Notes under the pieces: generated by a model
Told to the model about the DNA's origin: nothing
What the model saw: only the letters and a program-made list of their open reading frames with translations
The model's database searches: none
DNA from: Scatosoma sp045124465
GTDB lineage: Bacteria > Bacillota > Clostridia > Christensenellales > Borkfalkiaceae
NCBI GenBank assembly: GCA_045124465.1
Contig: JBGVLV010000006.1
Location: forward strand, 1 to 40,076
DNA length: 40,076 nucleotides
Reading direction: 5' to 3'
Position numbers and translations under genes: made by a program
Shown: in pieces, positions 23,588 to 32,752 of the stretch
How the letters are laid out: every line of letters starts with the position of its first letter
Numbering within the stretch: position 1 is the stretch's first letter

Positions 23588-24759
23588 AGAAAATGTTTTC
23601 CTTTATAAAGGGAAAAGATATCTTGCACGTGTTGTTATGCTTTTTGGTTTTGCCTTTTGCGCTGATAGCCAAAATATTCGTAAGGAATTTTTGGTTGGTC
23701 TGCGAGGAGCGATACGAGGCGAGGGATAACGGATATCATTTTTACAGATGGGTAAGAGAAAACAGACCGCGCCAAAAGATCGCCTATGCGATCGATAAAA
23801 GCTCTCCGGACTATGCCAAAGTAAAGGATCTGGGCAAGGTGATAAGCTACGGCACGGCTACGCATTGGTTTTGGTATATCGTCGCCGATAAAAATATCAG
23901 TTCTCAAAAGGGCGGCAAGCCGAACGCGGCGGCTTGTTATTTGTTCGAAGTGGTGTTAAAGCTCCGCAAAAAGAACCGCGTATTCTTACAGCACGGCGTT
24001 ACGATCAATAAAGGGGAATGGCTTTTTTATCATAACACTTACGTTTGGAGATTTATCACGGCGGCAAAACCCGAACACGAATATCTTTTGCGAAATTTCG
24101 GGTATCCCGAAACGAACGTGAAAATGCTCGGATTTTCCCGTTTTGACGCTTTGCATAACGTTGAGGCGGACAAAGATCTGATCTTGGTGATGCCGACGTG
24201 GAGAAACTGGTTGGGGAGAGAGAGTACGGAGAATAGAAATCTCGATTTTTCGCAAACTCAATACTGTAAGTGTTGGAATGAATTTTTAAACAGTCCGAGA
24301 TTGGCGGAATTGTTGGATAAATACGACAAGAAATTATTATTTTATCCGCATCGGAATATGCAGAAATTCATCGGAAATTTTCAAAGCCTTTCGCCTCGGA
24401 TAGAGATAGCCGATTGGCGGAAATACGACATTCAAGACGTTTTGAAAAAAGCGGCGTTGATGATAACCGATTATTCGAGCGTATTTTTCGATTTCTCGTA
24501 TATGCGAAAACCCGTTATTTTTTATCAGTTCGACGAAGAACTGTTCAGACAAAAGCAATACGGAGAGGGTTTTTTTGATTACAAGAATACGGTGCTCGGA
24601 GAATGGGCGGGAACTTTGGACGAAACGCTCGATAAATTAGAAAAAGATCTGGAAAACGGTATTTCTTTATGTCCGGAAGAAACGGTCAGAAGTTTCTTCC
24701 CCTTATGGGATACGAACAACAGCGAAAGGATATACAACGAGATACGCGGTGGAGAATAA
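23572..24759 (+). CDS. CDP-glycerol glycerophosphotransferase-family protein
   Basis: This 395-residue protein matches the TagB/TagF family (PF04464), GT-B-like enzymes that transfer polyol phosphate from a CDP-polyol. Recognisable blocks are FLQHGVTINKGEW, GFSRFD, VMPTWRNWLG and ITDYSSVFFDFSYMRKPVIF, the last with the donor-binding Ser/Asp pattern. A hydrophobic N-terminal stretch (LLCFLVLPFALIAKIFV) would hold it at the membrane. GGAG lies 8 nt before the ATG, inside the preceding gene. No tagD or other CDP-polyol synthase lies in the window, so the donor must come from elsewhere. In this locus it would add a glycerol- or ribitol-phosphate branch or link to the repeat unit, giving the polymer negative charge. 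Confidence 0.85.
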   Translation: MQYSIKKMFSFIKGKDILHVLLCFLVLPFALIAKIFVRNFWLVCEERYEARDNGYHFYRWVRENRPRQKIAYAIDKSSPDYAKVKDLGKVISYGTATHWFWYIVADKNISSQKGGKPNAAACYLFEVVLKLRKKNRVFLQHGVTINKGEWLFYHNTYVWRFITAAKPEHEYLLRNFGYPETNVKMLGFSRFDALHNVEADKDLILVMPTWRNWLGRESTENRNLDFSQTQYCKCWNEFLNSPRLAELLDKYDKKLLFYPHRNMQKFIGNFQSLSPRIEIADWRKYDIQDVLKKAALMITDYSSVFFDFSYMRKPVIFYQFDEELFRQKQYGEGFFDYKNTVLGEWAGTLDETLDKLEKDLENGISLCPEETVRSFFPLWDTNNSERIYNEIRGGE

Positions 24760-24762
24760 CGA

Positions 24763-26649
24763 ATGGGAAGAGAAAACGGCTTGCGATTTTACGGGAAAGA
24801 ACAAAAACGTAAAAAATTATTAAACGACTGTATGTTGCTCTTTATGATCTTGGCAACGATCCGTCTGTTTGTTTGCGTTACGTTTTTCCAAATTCCCGAA
24901 ATTTTATCTACGCTCCTCACATTTTTTACGGCGGGCGTAGTTGCGGTGGAAGTACTGTTGGCTTTACCGGATATGAATAAGAATTTACAAGGACTTTGGA
25001 AGTTCTTATTGTTATCTTTGGGAATATCTTACCTCGTACATTTTACGGGGTTGGAATATATATGCAATACGATCATTCTGCTCGGCACGCTCACCGTTTT
25101 GCCGCAGACCAAAATGAAACGTGAATGGACGGAGGGCTTTCTGTTGGCGTTCACGTTTTACGTCTTTTTGTTATCGCTTTTCGCCGATAGGACGTTAGAG
25201 GACGAAAACGCCTTTATTTATTTAAATCCGAATGGTATCGCCTTTGTATTTGTTCTGAATCAGTTCGTTTTGGTTTCGTATGCGAGAACTTTGGGAATAT
25301 GGCGAAAGATCGTTATTTATATCATTGCCGTTGCAAGCGTTTTTATTCAAATACAATTCGGCGGCAGGTCCTCTCTGATCGGTACGGGAGCTTTGGTCGT
25401 TTATTGCGTTTTGCAAAAGTGGTTCGACGGATTTTCCCGTCGTAGGATAAAGTGGCTGAGTATTATACTTTGTATAGGAAGTATTCTTTTTACTTATTTT
25501 TACGCGATCGTGCTTTACGGTTGGTTGGGGGACGATACGTTTTTCCTCGGCAAAGATATTTTTTCGGGTAGAGAGGTCATTTGGACGGACGCGTTCGAGC
25601 AAATCAAAGGGCATTGGTTTTTCGGTATCGGCAATACGCTTGGCTCCATTTCGGTAAACGGGGATACGGGCGCGACAAATATACACAATCAAATGCTGGG
25701 GTATTTCGTCTGTTTCGGGCTTTTTGCCATGATCGCATATATGTTACTTTACAGCGTTCTTGCGGCAAGACTTTGTAAGGGAAAGAGAAAGACGGCGACT
25801 GCGTTTGCGATCATTCTTATCGTCATGTCCTATTTTGACACGATTTTATATTCTACCGCAAATATGGTATATTTACCGATCGCATTGACGATCGTATTTA
25901 ATTTCGACAACGAAAAGGAGAAGAAAACGGAAATGGTCATACATTATTGTTGGGTAGGCGGAAACGAGAAGAGCGAAAAGATCAAGTACTGTATCGAAAG
26001 CTGGAAACGGGTATGTCCCGACGCAAAGATCGTCGAGTGGAACGAAAGCAATTACGACGTGAATAAGAACGCGTATATAAAACAGGCTTACGAGCAAAAG
26101 AAATATGCGTTTGTCGCGGATTATATGCGTTTCGACATTCTGTATCGTCAAGGCGGGGTGTATTTTGATACGGACGTGGAGCTTTTGAAAGACATCACGC
26201 CTCTTCTTGGGGAAAGCTTTATGGGTTTTGAAAGAGCCGGAGAAGTTGCTCCGGGGTTGGTGATGAACGCAATGGGAGGGGAGGAACTTCTCAAAGAAGT
26301 GCTCGACTATTACGACGCGCAAGAAACGTTCACGATGGATAAGACGGTGGTGGATATTATGACGGAGATCCTTTTGCACCACGGGTTAGAACCGAATAAC
26401 AACAAACAGACCGTCGCGGGATTTACCATCTATCCGTCGGAGTATTTTAATCCCAAGGGCGGAGATTACGGCAAGGAAGAGATCACGGAAAACACCTATT
26501 CCGTGCATCATTATCTGGCGACGTGGAAATCTCCCTTGGATCAGCTGATCATGCAATACAAGGTCAAATACGGCGTGAAAAAGGGAAAGATCCTGTTTAC
26601 GTTACGGCACCCGATCTTGGCGTTTAGGAAAATGAAGGAGAACAGATGA
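24763..26649 (+). CDS. Wzy-like membrane domain fused to a GT32 glycosyltransferase
   Basis: This 628-residue protein has two parts. Residues 1 to about 385 contain about ten hydrophobic helices and the features of an O-antigen polymerase, including QFGGRSSLIGTGAL and an external loop with KGHWFFGIGNTLG. Residues 391-628 form a soluble GT32 enzyme (Gly_transf_sug type) beginning MVIHYCWVGGNEKSE and containing DYMRFDILYRQGGVYFDTDV, with the DxD metal site. The two normally occur as separate genes. The codon for Met391 (25933-25935) is preceded by AAGGAG at 25915-25920, so GT32 may also be made alone from an internal start. The frame is continuous across the junction. The gene starts 3 nt after the preceding stop and overlaps the next start by 4 nt. 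Confidence 0.85.
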   Translation: MGRENGLRFYGKEQKRKKLLNDCMLLFMILATIRLFVCVTFFQIPEILSTLLTFFTAGVVAVEVLLALPDMNKNLQGLWKFLLLSLGISYLVHFTGLEYICNTIILLGTLTVLPQTKMKREWTEGFLLAFTFYVFLLSLFADRTLEDENAFIYLNPNGIAFVFVLNQFVLVSYARTLGIWRKIVIYIIAVASVFIQIQFGGRSSLIGTGALVVYCVLQKWFDGFSRRRIKWLSIILCIGSILFTYFYAIVLYGWLGDDTFFLGKDIFSGREVIWTDAFEQIKGHWFFGIGNTLGSISVNGDTGATNIHNQMLGYFVCFGLFAMIAYMLLYSVLAARLCKGKRKTATAFAIILIVMSYFDTILYSTANMVYLPIALTIVFNFDNEKEKKTEMVIHYCWVGGNEKSEKIKYCIESWKRVCPDAKIVEWNESNYDVNKNAYIKQAYEQKKYAFVADYMRFDILYRQGGVYFDTDVELLKDITPLLGESFMGFERAGEVAPGLVMNAMGGEELLKEVLDYYDAQETFTMDKTVVDIMTEILLHHGLEPNNNKQTVAGFTIYPSEYFNPKGGDYGKEEITENTYSVHHYLATWKSPLDQLIMQYKVKYGVKKGKILFTLRHPILAFRKMKENR

Positions 26650-27539
26650 TCACGGTCTTTACGCCCGCTTATAACAGGCGACATACCTTGGATAAGCTTT
26701 ACAGATCTTTAAACGGGCAAACCTGTTTGGATTTTGAATGGCTCGTCATAGACGACGGTTCCACCGACGGAACGGAGGAATGGTTTGAGGGAATATTATC
26801 GAAAGATAATTTATATCCCGTTACTTATATCAAACAGGAGAACGGCGGGAAACACCGTGCGATCAATCGCGGTATAAAGCTTGCGAAAGGGGAACTTTTT
26901 TTCATCGTCGATTCGGACGACAGTCTTTTGCCGTCGGCGATCGAGAAATTGTCCGAGTGGGCGGAACAGGTCCGCGGACTGGAAAATTGTGCGGGCATAT
27001 CGGGTATGCGCGGACTGGACGAAAAAAGGTATTTGGGAAGTTTTTTCGACGGGAACGCGGAATATATCGACGCGACGAATCTGGAAAGGGAAAAATACCG
27101 TCTGCTCGGAGATAAAGCGGAGGCGTATTTTACGAACGTTCTTCTGAAATATCCGTTCCCCGAATTCGAGGGGGAAAAGTTCATTACGGAGGAAGTCGTC
27201 TGGAACAAGATCGCAATGGACGGATATTTTTTGCGGTGGTATAAAGATATTATTTATATTTGCGAGTATCTCGACGACGGACTGACGAAGAGCGGAAACG
27301 AGAAATATCGGAAAAGCCCGCAAGGAACGCTTTACCAGACAAGACAGCAATTAGAAATATACAAGAAAAATTTTAAAAAGAGAACGCTGGCCATCAATTT
27401 TTATTACGAAAGGGTAAAAGGAGAAAAGAGCATATCCGAGGCGGCGAAAGATATGGGCGTATCGGTTTGTCGTTGCCGCTTTGCGGTCTTTACGGTCAAA
27501 TGCGGGCGTTTTCTCAGAAAGATATTAGGCAGAGGATAG
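26646..27539 (+). CDS. GT2-family glycosyltransferase
   Basis: This 297-residue GT-A enzyme has ITVFTPAYNRRHTLDKLYRS, WLVIDDGSTDGTEEWF, ENGGKHRAINRG and the metal-binding VDSDDSLLP. The K-H-R-A-INRG variant and overall layout resemble capsule glycosyltransferases of Firmicutes that act in series with GT32 enzymes. The last 60 residues contain a basic, helical segment. The start overlaps the upstream stop by 4 nt (ATGA). It presumably adds a late sugar of the cassette B repeat unit, possibly rhamnose since the rml genes follow, but the donor is not readable. Confidence 0.9.
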   Translation: MITVFTPAYNRRHTLDKLYRSLNGQTCLDFEWLVIDDGSTDGTEEWFEGILSKDNLYPVTYIKQENGGKHRAINRGIKLAKGELFFIVDSDDSLLPSAIEKLSEWAEQVRGLENCAGISGMRGLDEKRYLGSFFDGNAEYIDATNLEREKYRLLGDKAEAYFTNVLLKYPFPEFEGEKFITEEVVWNKIAMDGYFLRWYKDIIYICEYLDDGLTKSGNEKYRKSPQGTLYQTRQQLEIYKKNFKKRTLAINFYYERVKGEKSISEAAKDMGVSVCRCRFAVFTVKCGRFLRKILGRG

Positions 27540-27543
27540 ATAG

Positions 27544-29103
27544 ATGGAAGAATCGCGGGTAGATAAATCTATAAAAAATACGACGTTCGGTATGATCGGA
27601 TTAGCGGTCAGTTTACTCGTACAATTTATTTCCCGTACCATTTTCATAAAACTGCTCGGCGACGAATATAACGGTATAAACGGGCTTTTTACGAATATCC
27701 TTTCCGTTCTTAATTTGGCGGAGCTGGGGTTTGCGTATTCCATTGCTTACGCCTTATACGCGCCCTTACAGTCGGCGGATAAGGAAAAGATCTGCGCGAT
27801 AATGAATTATCTTCGGAAGATCTATTATCTGATCGCAGTCGTTGTCGGCGTTGCGGGACTGATCTGCGTACCGTTTTTGCAATATCTGATCAAAGAGGAT
27901 ATTTCGACCCTTCCTTTCGCGTTAAAACAGATAAGGATATATTTTGTCGTTTATCTGGCGAACACCGTTTTCAGTTATATTTGGTCGTATAAGCGTACGC
28001 TTATCACAGCCGATCAGAAAACGTATTTGGTTTCGAACGCGGATAATTTAAGTAATATTTTGCTGTATTCGGTACAGATCGTTTTATTGTTGATCTGGAA
28101 AAACTATTATTTATATTTGGTTTTGATGCTCGTAAAAACGATCGGAACGAACGTTGTACTTACTTTTATTGCGGATAAGAAATATCCGTTTCTCAAAGAA
28201 AACCGTAACGTTCGCTTGAACAAGGAAGAGTGCGGGCGTATTTTGAAAAACGTTGGGGCGATGTTTTTTCATAAAGTCGGTTCGGTGGTCATTTACGGGA
28301 CGACCACGATCATAATTTCGGCGTTTGTCAGTCTGATCGAGGCGGGGTGGTATTCGAACTACGTATTGATCGTTTCGGCGGTCAGCTCGTTCATCAATAT
28401 AATTTTCAATTCCATAACGGCGAGCGTAGGGAATCTATGCGTGACTGCCGATAAAGAATACCAAAAGAAAGTGTTCTCCCGTATTTCGTACGTTGCAAAC
28501 TTTTTGGCTATTTTTGCGTTCGTTTGTTACGTGGTTTTATTTAACGATTTCGTAACGCTTTGGGTCGGTGGGGATAAGACTTTCTCGCTCGCGGTCATTG
28601 TCGTCATTTCGGCGAGTTCGATGATCACCATTTTGCGTTCTGCGCCGAACACGTTCAAAAACGCACAAGGGCTTTTCGTTAAAGACTGGTATAAGCCTAT
28701 CGTAGAGGCTGGGATCGCCATTATTCTCGCCATTGTTTTCAGTTTCGTATGGGGTACTTTCGGGGTGCTTTTCGGATATATGTTGGGGGCTATCGTTGCC
28801 GTACCGATCGAGAATATGGTTTTATATAAGTATGGGTTCGAAGGAACGAAAAAGGAATTCTTTGAACAGTTGTTGCGGTTACTGGGTTGCGCCTTACTGG
28901 CGGGGGCGATGGCGGCTTTGGTATATTTTATCTGTTCGTTTATGCCGCAAGGGCTTGGTTGGTTCATCATAAAAGCGGTATTCAGCGTTTGTTTCGTTTG
29001 CGTTTTGTACGTCGCGCTTACTTTCCGCACGGACGGGTTCCATTATTATAAAAATATGAGCAAGGATATTTTCAAGAAGATTTTTAAGCGTAATAAAAAT
29101 TAA
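27544..29103 (+). CDS. Wzx-type polysaccharide flippase (cassette B)
   Basis: This 519-residue MOP-superfamily membrane protein begins SIKNTTFGMIGLAVSLLVQF and continues with ISRTIFIKLLGDEYNGINGL, a start typical of Gram-positive capsule flippases. About 12-14 helices follow and the tail is rich in Lys. It would carry the completed lipid-linked repeat unit of cassette B across the membrane. It differs in sequence from the cassette A flippase, in line with two separate substrates. It begins 4 bp after the GT2 and ends 16 bp before rmlA. Confidence 0.9.
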   Translation: MEESRVDKSIKNTTFGMIGLAVSLLVQFISRTIFIKLLGDEYNGINGLFTNILSVLNLAELGFAYSIAYALYAPLQSADKEKICAIMNYLRKIYYLIAVVVGVAGLICVPFLQYLIKEDISTLPFALKQIRIYFVVYLANTVFSYIWSYKRTLITADQKTYLVSNADNLSNILLYSVQIVLLLIWKNYYLYLVLMLVKTIGTNVVLTFIADKKYPFLKENRNVRLNKEECGRILKNVGAMFFHKVGSVVIYGTTTIIISAFVSLIEAGWYSNYVLIVSAVSSFINIIFNSITASVGNLCVTADKEYQKKVFSRISYVANFLAIFAFVCYVVLFNDFVTLWVGGDKTFSLAVIVVISASSMITILRSAPNTFKNAQGLFVKDWYKPIVEAGIAIILAIVFSFVWGTFGVLFGYMLGAIVAVPIENMVLYKYGFEGTKKEFFEQLLRLLGCALLAGAMAALVYFICSFMPQGLGWFIIKAVFSVCFVCVLYVALTFRTDGFHYYKNMSKDIFKKIFKRNKN

Positions 29104-29119
29104 AACGGAGGAAAAAAGA

Positions 29120-30016
29120 ATGAAAGGAATCGTGTTGGCGGGAGGATCGGGAACGAGATTGTACCCGCTTACCAGAGTGACGAGCAAACAGCTGTTGCCC
29201 GTCTATGACAAACCGATGATCTATTATCCGTTGTCGGTGCTGATGAACGCGGGGATCAGGGAAATACTCATTATCTCTACCCCTCAGGATACCCCGCGCT
29301 TTAAAGAACTGCTCGGCGACGGCGCGGCGTTGGGACTTTCTCTCGAATACGCCGTTCAGCCTTCTCCCGACGGCTTGGCGCAAGCGTTCGTCATCGGCGA
29401 GGAATTTATCGGTAACGACAGCGTGGCAATGGTGCTCGGCGACAATATCTTCGCGGGTCACGGTCTGAAAAAACGTTTGCGCGCGGCGGCGGCTCGCGCC
29501 GAAAACGAACGCAAAGCTACCGTTTTCGGCTACTACGTCGACGATCCAGAACGGTTCGGTATCGTGGAGTTCGACGCGCACGGAAAGGCGATCTCCATCG
29601 AGGAAAAACCCAAACAACCCAAGAGCAATTACTGCGTGACCGGTCTGTATTTCTACGACAACCGTGCGGTGGAGTATGCGAAAAGCCTGAAACCCTCCGC
29701 GCGCGGCGAATACGAGATCACCGACCTCAACCGTATCTATCTCGAAAAAGAGGATCTGCAAGTGGAACTGCTCGGTCAGGGCTTTACTTGGCTGGATACG
29801 GGTACGCACGAAAGTCTTGTGGAGGCGACCAACTTCATCAAAACGGTGGAAACGCACCAGCACAGAAAGGTGGCGTGTCTGGAAGAGATCGCGTACTTAA
29901 ACGGTTGGATAACCAAAGAGCAAATGCTTGCGTTATACGAACCGATGAAAAAGAACGAATACGGACAGTACTTAAAAGACATAATCGACGGAAAATATAT
30001 AGACGGACTTTATTAA
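29120..30016 (+). CDS. rmlA: Glucose-1-phosphate thymidylyltransferase (RmlA)
   Basis: This 298-residue enzyme makes dTDP-glucose from dTTP and glucose-1-phosphate, the first step of dTDP-L-rhamnose synthesis. The nucleotide-binding signature is LAGGSGTRLYPLT, followed by SKQLLPVYDKPMIYYPLS, LGDNIF, and the typical length of about 290 residues. The ATG follows GGAGGA. It starts the rmlA-rmlB-rmlD-rmlC run that ends the cassette B operon, with gaps of 1-15 bp between genes, and feedback control by dTDP-rhamnose is known for the family. Confidence 0.97.
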   Translation: MKGIVLAGGSGTRLYPLTRVTSKQLLPVYDKPMIYYPLSVLMNAGIREILIISTPQDTPRFKELLGDGAALGLSLEYAVQPSPDGLAQAFVIGEEFIGNDSVAMVLGDNIFAGHGLKKRLRAAAARAENERKATVFGYYVDDPERFGIVEFDAHGKAISIEEKPKQPKSNYCVTGLYFYDNRAVEYAKSLKPSARGEYEITDLNRIYLEKEDLQVELLGQGFTWLDTGTHESLVEATNFIKTVETHQHRKVACLEEIAYLNGWITKEQMLALYEPMKKNEYGQYLKDIIDGKYIDGLY

Positions 30017-30029
30017 GAGAGGCAGAAAA

Positions 30030-31067
30030 ATGACTATTATCGTAACAGGCGGCGCAGGCTTTATCGGCGCAAACTTCGTATATCTCGAACTGGAACAACA
30101 CCCCGAGGACCGTATCGTTTGCATAGACAAACTTACTTACGCGGGAAATCTCGAAACGTTGAGCGAGGCGCTCAAAAACCCCAACTTCCGTTTCGAAAAG
30201 ATCGACATTTGCGATCGGGAGGCGGTATTCAAACTCTTCGAAGAGGAAAAACCGGATATCGTCGTCAACTTCGCGGCGGAGAGCCACGTCGACCGTTCCA
30301 TCGAAGATCCCGGTATCTTCCTGCAAACGAATATCCTCGGCACGCAAGTACTTATGGACGCGTCGAGAAAGTACGGCGTAAAACGTTATCATCAGGTATC
30401 GACGGACGAGGTTTACGGCGATCTGCCCCTCGACCGCCCCGACCTTTTCTTCACCGAAACGACGCCGCTCAAAACGAGTTCGCCCTATTCGTCGAGCAAG
30501 GCGGGCGCCGATCTGCTCGTCAACGCCTATCACAGAACGTTCGGTCTGCCGACGACCATCAGCCGTTGCTCGAACAACTACGGACCCTATCAGTTCCCCG
30601 AAAAGCTCATTCCCTTGATGATCGCGAACGCGTTGGCGGATAAGCCGTTGCCCGTTTACGGGGAAGGGATCAACGTGCGCGACTGGCTGTACGTGGAGGA
30701 TCATTGCAAAGCCATCGACCTCATCATTCGCAAAGGCAAGGCGGGCGAGGTGTACAATATCGGCGGACACAACGAGATGAAAAACATCGATATCGTAAAG
30801 ATCATCTGCAAAGCGCTCGGCAAGAGCGAAGATCTGATCGTACACGTGACCGACCGCAAAGGTCACGATATGCGGTATGCGATCGATCCCGCGAAAATAC
30901 ACGCGGAACTCGGCTGGTTGCCCGAAACGAAGTTCGTGGACGGTATCCAAAAGACGATCGCTTGGTATCTCGAACACAAGGAATGGTGGGAGCGTATCGT
31001 TTCGGGCGAATACCAGAACTATTACGCGGCTATGTACAGCGAGAGATTGGAAAGCGTAAAACGGTAA
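30030..31067 (+). CDS. rmlB: dTDP-glucose 4,6-dehydratase (RmlB)
   Basis: This 345-residue SDR enzyme converts dTDP-glucose to the 4-keto-6-deoxy sugar, with a bound NAD. It has the cofactor loop GGAGFIGANF, NFAAESHVDRSI, STDEVYGDL with the active-site residues, and YSSSKAGAD, the YxxxK catalytic pair. The length is normal for RmlB. It is the second gene of the rhamnose run, 13 bp after rmlA. Confidence 0.97.
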   Translation: MTIIVTGGAGFIGANFVYLELEQHPEDRIVCIDKLTYAGNLETLSEALKNPNFRFEKIDICDREAVFKLFEEEKPDIVVNFAAESHVDRSIEDPGIFLQTNILGTQVLMDASRKYGVKRYHQVSTDEVYGDLPLDRPDLFFTETTPLKTSSPYSSSKAGADLLVNAYHRTFGLPTTISRCSNNYGPYQFPEKLIPLMIANALADKPLPVYGEGINVRDWLYVEDHCKAIDLIIRKGKAGEVYNIGGHNEMKNIDIVKIICKALGKSEDLIVHVTDRKGHDMRYAIDPAKIHAELGWLPETKFVDGIQKTIAWYLEHKEWWERIVSGEYQNYYAAMYSERLESVKR

Positions 31068-31082
31068 ACGAGGCGGGCAGGT

Positions 31083-31940
31083 ATGCGAGTATTAGTGACG
31101 GGCGTCAAAGGTCAGCTTGGCTTTGACGTTGTGAAAGAACTGGAAAAACGCGGTATCGAGGCGATCGGAACGGACATAGAAGAAATGGACATTACCGACG
31201 CCGCGAGCGTGGAAGAGGTGATCGGCGAGGCAAGACCGCAGGCGGTGATCCATTGCGCGGCTTGGACGGCGGTCGATCTTGCCGAGGACGAGGCGAACGC
31301 GGACAAGGTGCGGGCGATCAACGTAGACGGTACGGCGAATATCGCGAACGTGTGTAAAAAGCTCGATTGCAAAATGGTGTATATCTCCACGGACTACGTG
31401 TTCAACGGACAGGGTAAGGAGCCTTGGAAGGCGGATTGCAAGGAGTATGCGCCGCTCAACGTTTACGGGCAGACCAAATTAGACGGCGAAAAAGCGGTTG
31501 CGGGAACGCTCGAAAAGTATTTCATCGTCCGTATCGCGTGGGTGTTCGGCGTGAACGGGAAGAACTTCATCAAGACGATGCTCGGCGTGGGCAGAAAGTA
31601 CGATCGGGTGCGCGTGGTCTGCGATCAGGTCGGAACGCCTACGTATACCTACGATCTGGCGAGATTGCTCGTCGATATGGTATTGACGGAAAAGTACGGC
31701 TACTATCACGCGACGAACGAGGGCGGATATATAAGCTGGTACGAGTTTACGAAAGAGATCTATCGGCAGGCGGGGTTAAAGACCGAAGTCGTACCCGTGA
31801 CGACGGCGGAATACGGGCTTTCCAAAGCGGCAAGACCGTTCAACAGCCGTTTGGATAAGAGCAAGCTTGCGGAAAACGGGTTCGAGCCGTTGCCGACCTG
31901 GCAGGACGCGCTGTCGAGATACTTAAAGGAAATAGAATAA
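31083..31940 (+). CDS. rmlD: dTDP-4-dehydrorhamnose reductase (RmlD)
   Basis: This 285-residue SDR enzyme performs the last reduction to dTDP-L-rhamnose with NAD(P)H. The N-terminal loop is VTGVKGQLGFDVVKEL, followed by CAAWTAVDLAEDE, STDYVFNG and YGQTKLDGEK with the YxxxK pair, all typical of RmlD. Here it precedes rmlC, although the reaction order is B, C, D. It starts 15 bp after rmlB and ends 1 bp before rmlC. Confidence 0.96.
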   Translation: MRVLVTGVKGQLGFDVVKELEKRGIEAIGTDIEEMDITDAASVEEVIGEARPQAVIHCAAWTAVDLAEDEANADKVRAINVDGTANIANVCKKLDCKMVYISTDYVFNGQGKEPWKADCKEYAPLNVYGQTKLDGEKAVAGTLEKYFIVRIAWVFGVNGKNFIKTMLGVGRKYDRVRVVCDQVGTPTYTYDLARLLVDMVLTEKYGYYHATNEGGYISWYEFTKEIYRQAGLKTEVVPVTTAEYGLSKAARPFNSRLDKSKLAENGFEPLPTWQDALSRYLKEIE

Positions 31941-31941
31941 C

Positions 31942-32547
31942 ATGGGACAGATCAAAGTGGAAAAAGCCCCCATCGAGGGGTTGTATATCATTCAGCCGAC
32001 GGTACACGGCGACAGCCGCGGGTATTTTACGGAAACGTACAATCAACGCGATATGCAAGAGGCGGGACTGGATATGACGTTCGTGCAGGACAACCAGTCG
32101 ATGAGCGTGAAAGGGGTATTGCGCGGATTGCATTATCAGAAACAGTTCCCGCAAGGCAAGCTCGTGCGCGTCATCAAAGGTCGGGTATTCGACGTGGCGG
32201 TCGATCTCCGCGCGGGGAGCAAAACGTACGGAAAATGGTTCGGCGTGGAGCTTTCGGAGGAGAACAAGAAACAGTTCTATATCTCCGAGGGGTTCGCGCA
32301 CGGATTTTTGGTGCTTTCGGAAACGGCGGAGTTCTGTTATAAAGTCACCGATTTCTATCACCCCGGGGACGAGGGCGGACTTGCCTGGAACGATCCGAAG
32401 ATCGGTATTCAATGGCCCGAACTCGTAGGAACGTACGCGGGCAGCGCGTCCGCGGAAGGGTATGCGATGCAGGACGGCACGCCGCTCAACCTGAGCGAAA
32501 AAGACCAAAAATGGCAGGGCATAGAGAGCGCGTTCAAGTTCGAATAA
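31942..32547 (+). CDS. rmlC: dTDP-4-dehydrorhamnose 3,5-epimerase (RmlC)
   Basis: This 201-residue cupin epimerises C3 and C5 of dTDP-4-keto-6-deoxyglucose. Recognisable blocks are DSRGYFTETYNQRDM, RGLHYQKQFPQGKLVRV with the catalytic His, GFAHGFLVLSE and the Tyr-containing CYKVTDFYHPGDEGG. It is somewhat longer than the usual 180-190 residues through its C-terminal tail. It is the last gene of the operon; a terminator follows 21 bp after the stop. Confidence 0.96.
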   Translation: MGQIKVEKAPIEGLYIIQPTVHGDSRGYFTETYNQRDMQEAGLDMTFVQDNQSMSVKGVLRGLHYQKQFPQGKLVRVIKGRVFDVAVDLRAGSKTYGKWFGVELSEENKKQFYISEGFAHGFLVLSETAEFCYKVTDFYHPGDEGGLAWNDPKIGIQWPELVGTYAGSASAEGYAMQDGTPLNLSEKDQKWQGIESAFKFE

Positions 32548-32568
32548 CAAACAAAAAAAGAAGATTTT

Positions 32569-32599
32569 GCCGTCGGGCGGGCGCTCGACGGCGGTTTTT
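32569..32599 (+). terminator. Terminator of the cassette B / rml operon
   Basis: GCCGTCG (32569-32575) pairs with CGACGGC (32586-32592), followed by GG and T5 (32595-32599). It separates the polysaccharide operon from the housekeeping genes. Confidence 0.8.
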
Positions 32600-32646
32600 A
32601 TAAATTTCTTCGAAATTTCCTCGGATTTTTTCGTTATTTATATAGC

Positions 32647-32671
32647 TTTCTTGCGAGAAATATGGTATAAT
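32647..32671 (+). promoter_or_regulatory. Extended -10 promoter of the pyrH operon
   Basis: TGGTATAAT (32663-32671) is a perfect extended -10 box. No good -35 lies 16-18 bp upstream; instead an inverted repeat TTTCT / AGAAA (32647-32651, 32656-32660) sits there. The leader would run about 75 nt to pyrH and contains hairpin TCGCCG (32713-32718) / CGGCGA (32728-32733) just before the ribosome binding site. Confidence 0.65.
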
Positions 32672-32752
32672 GGTTAAAATCAAGTATTGCGGGCTTTTAT
32701 TTTTCCGCTCGGTCGCCGCGTTTGGGTCGGCGATTGCTCAGGAGGTACTTTT

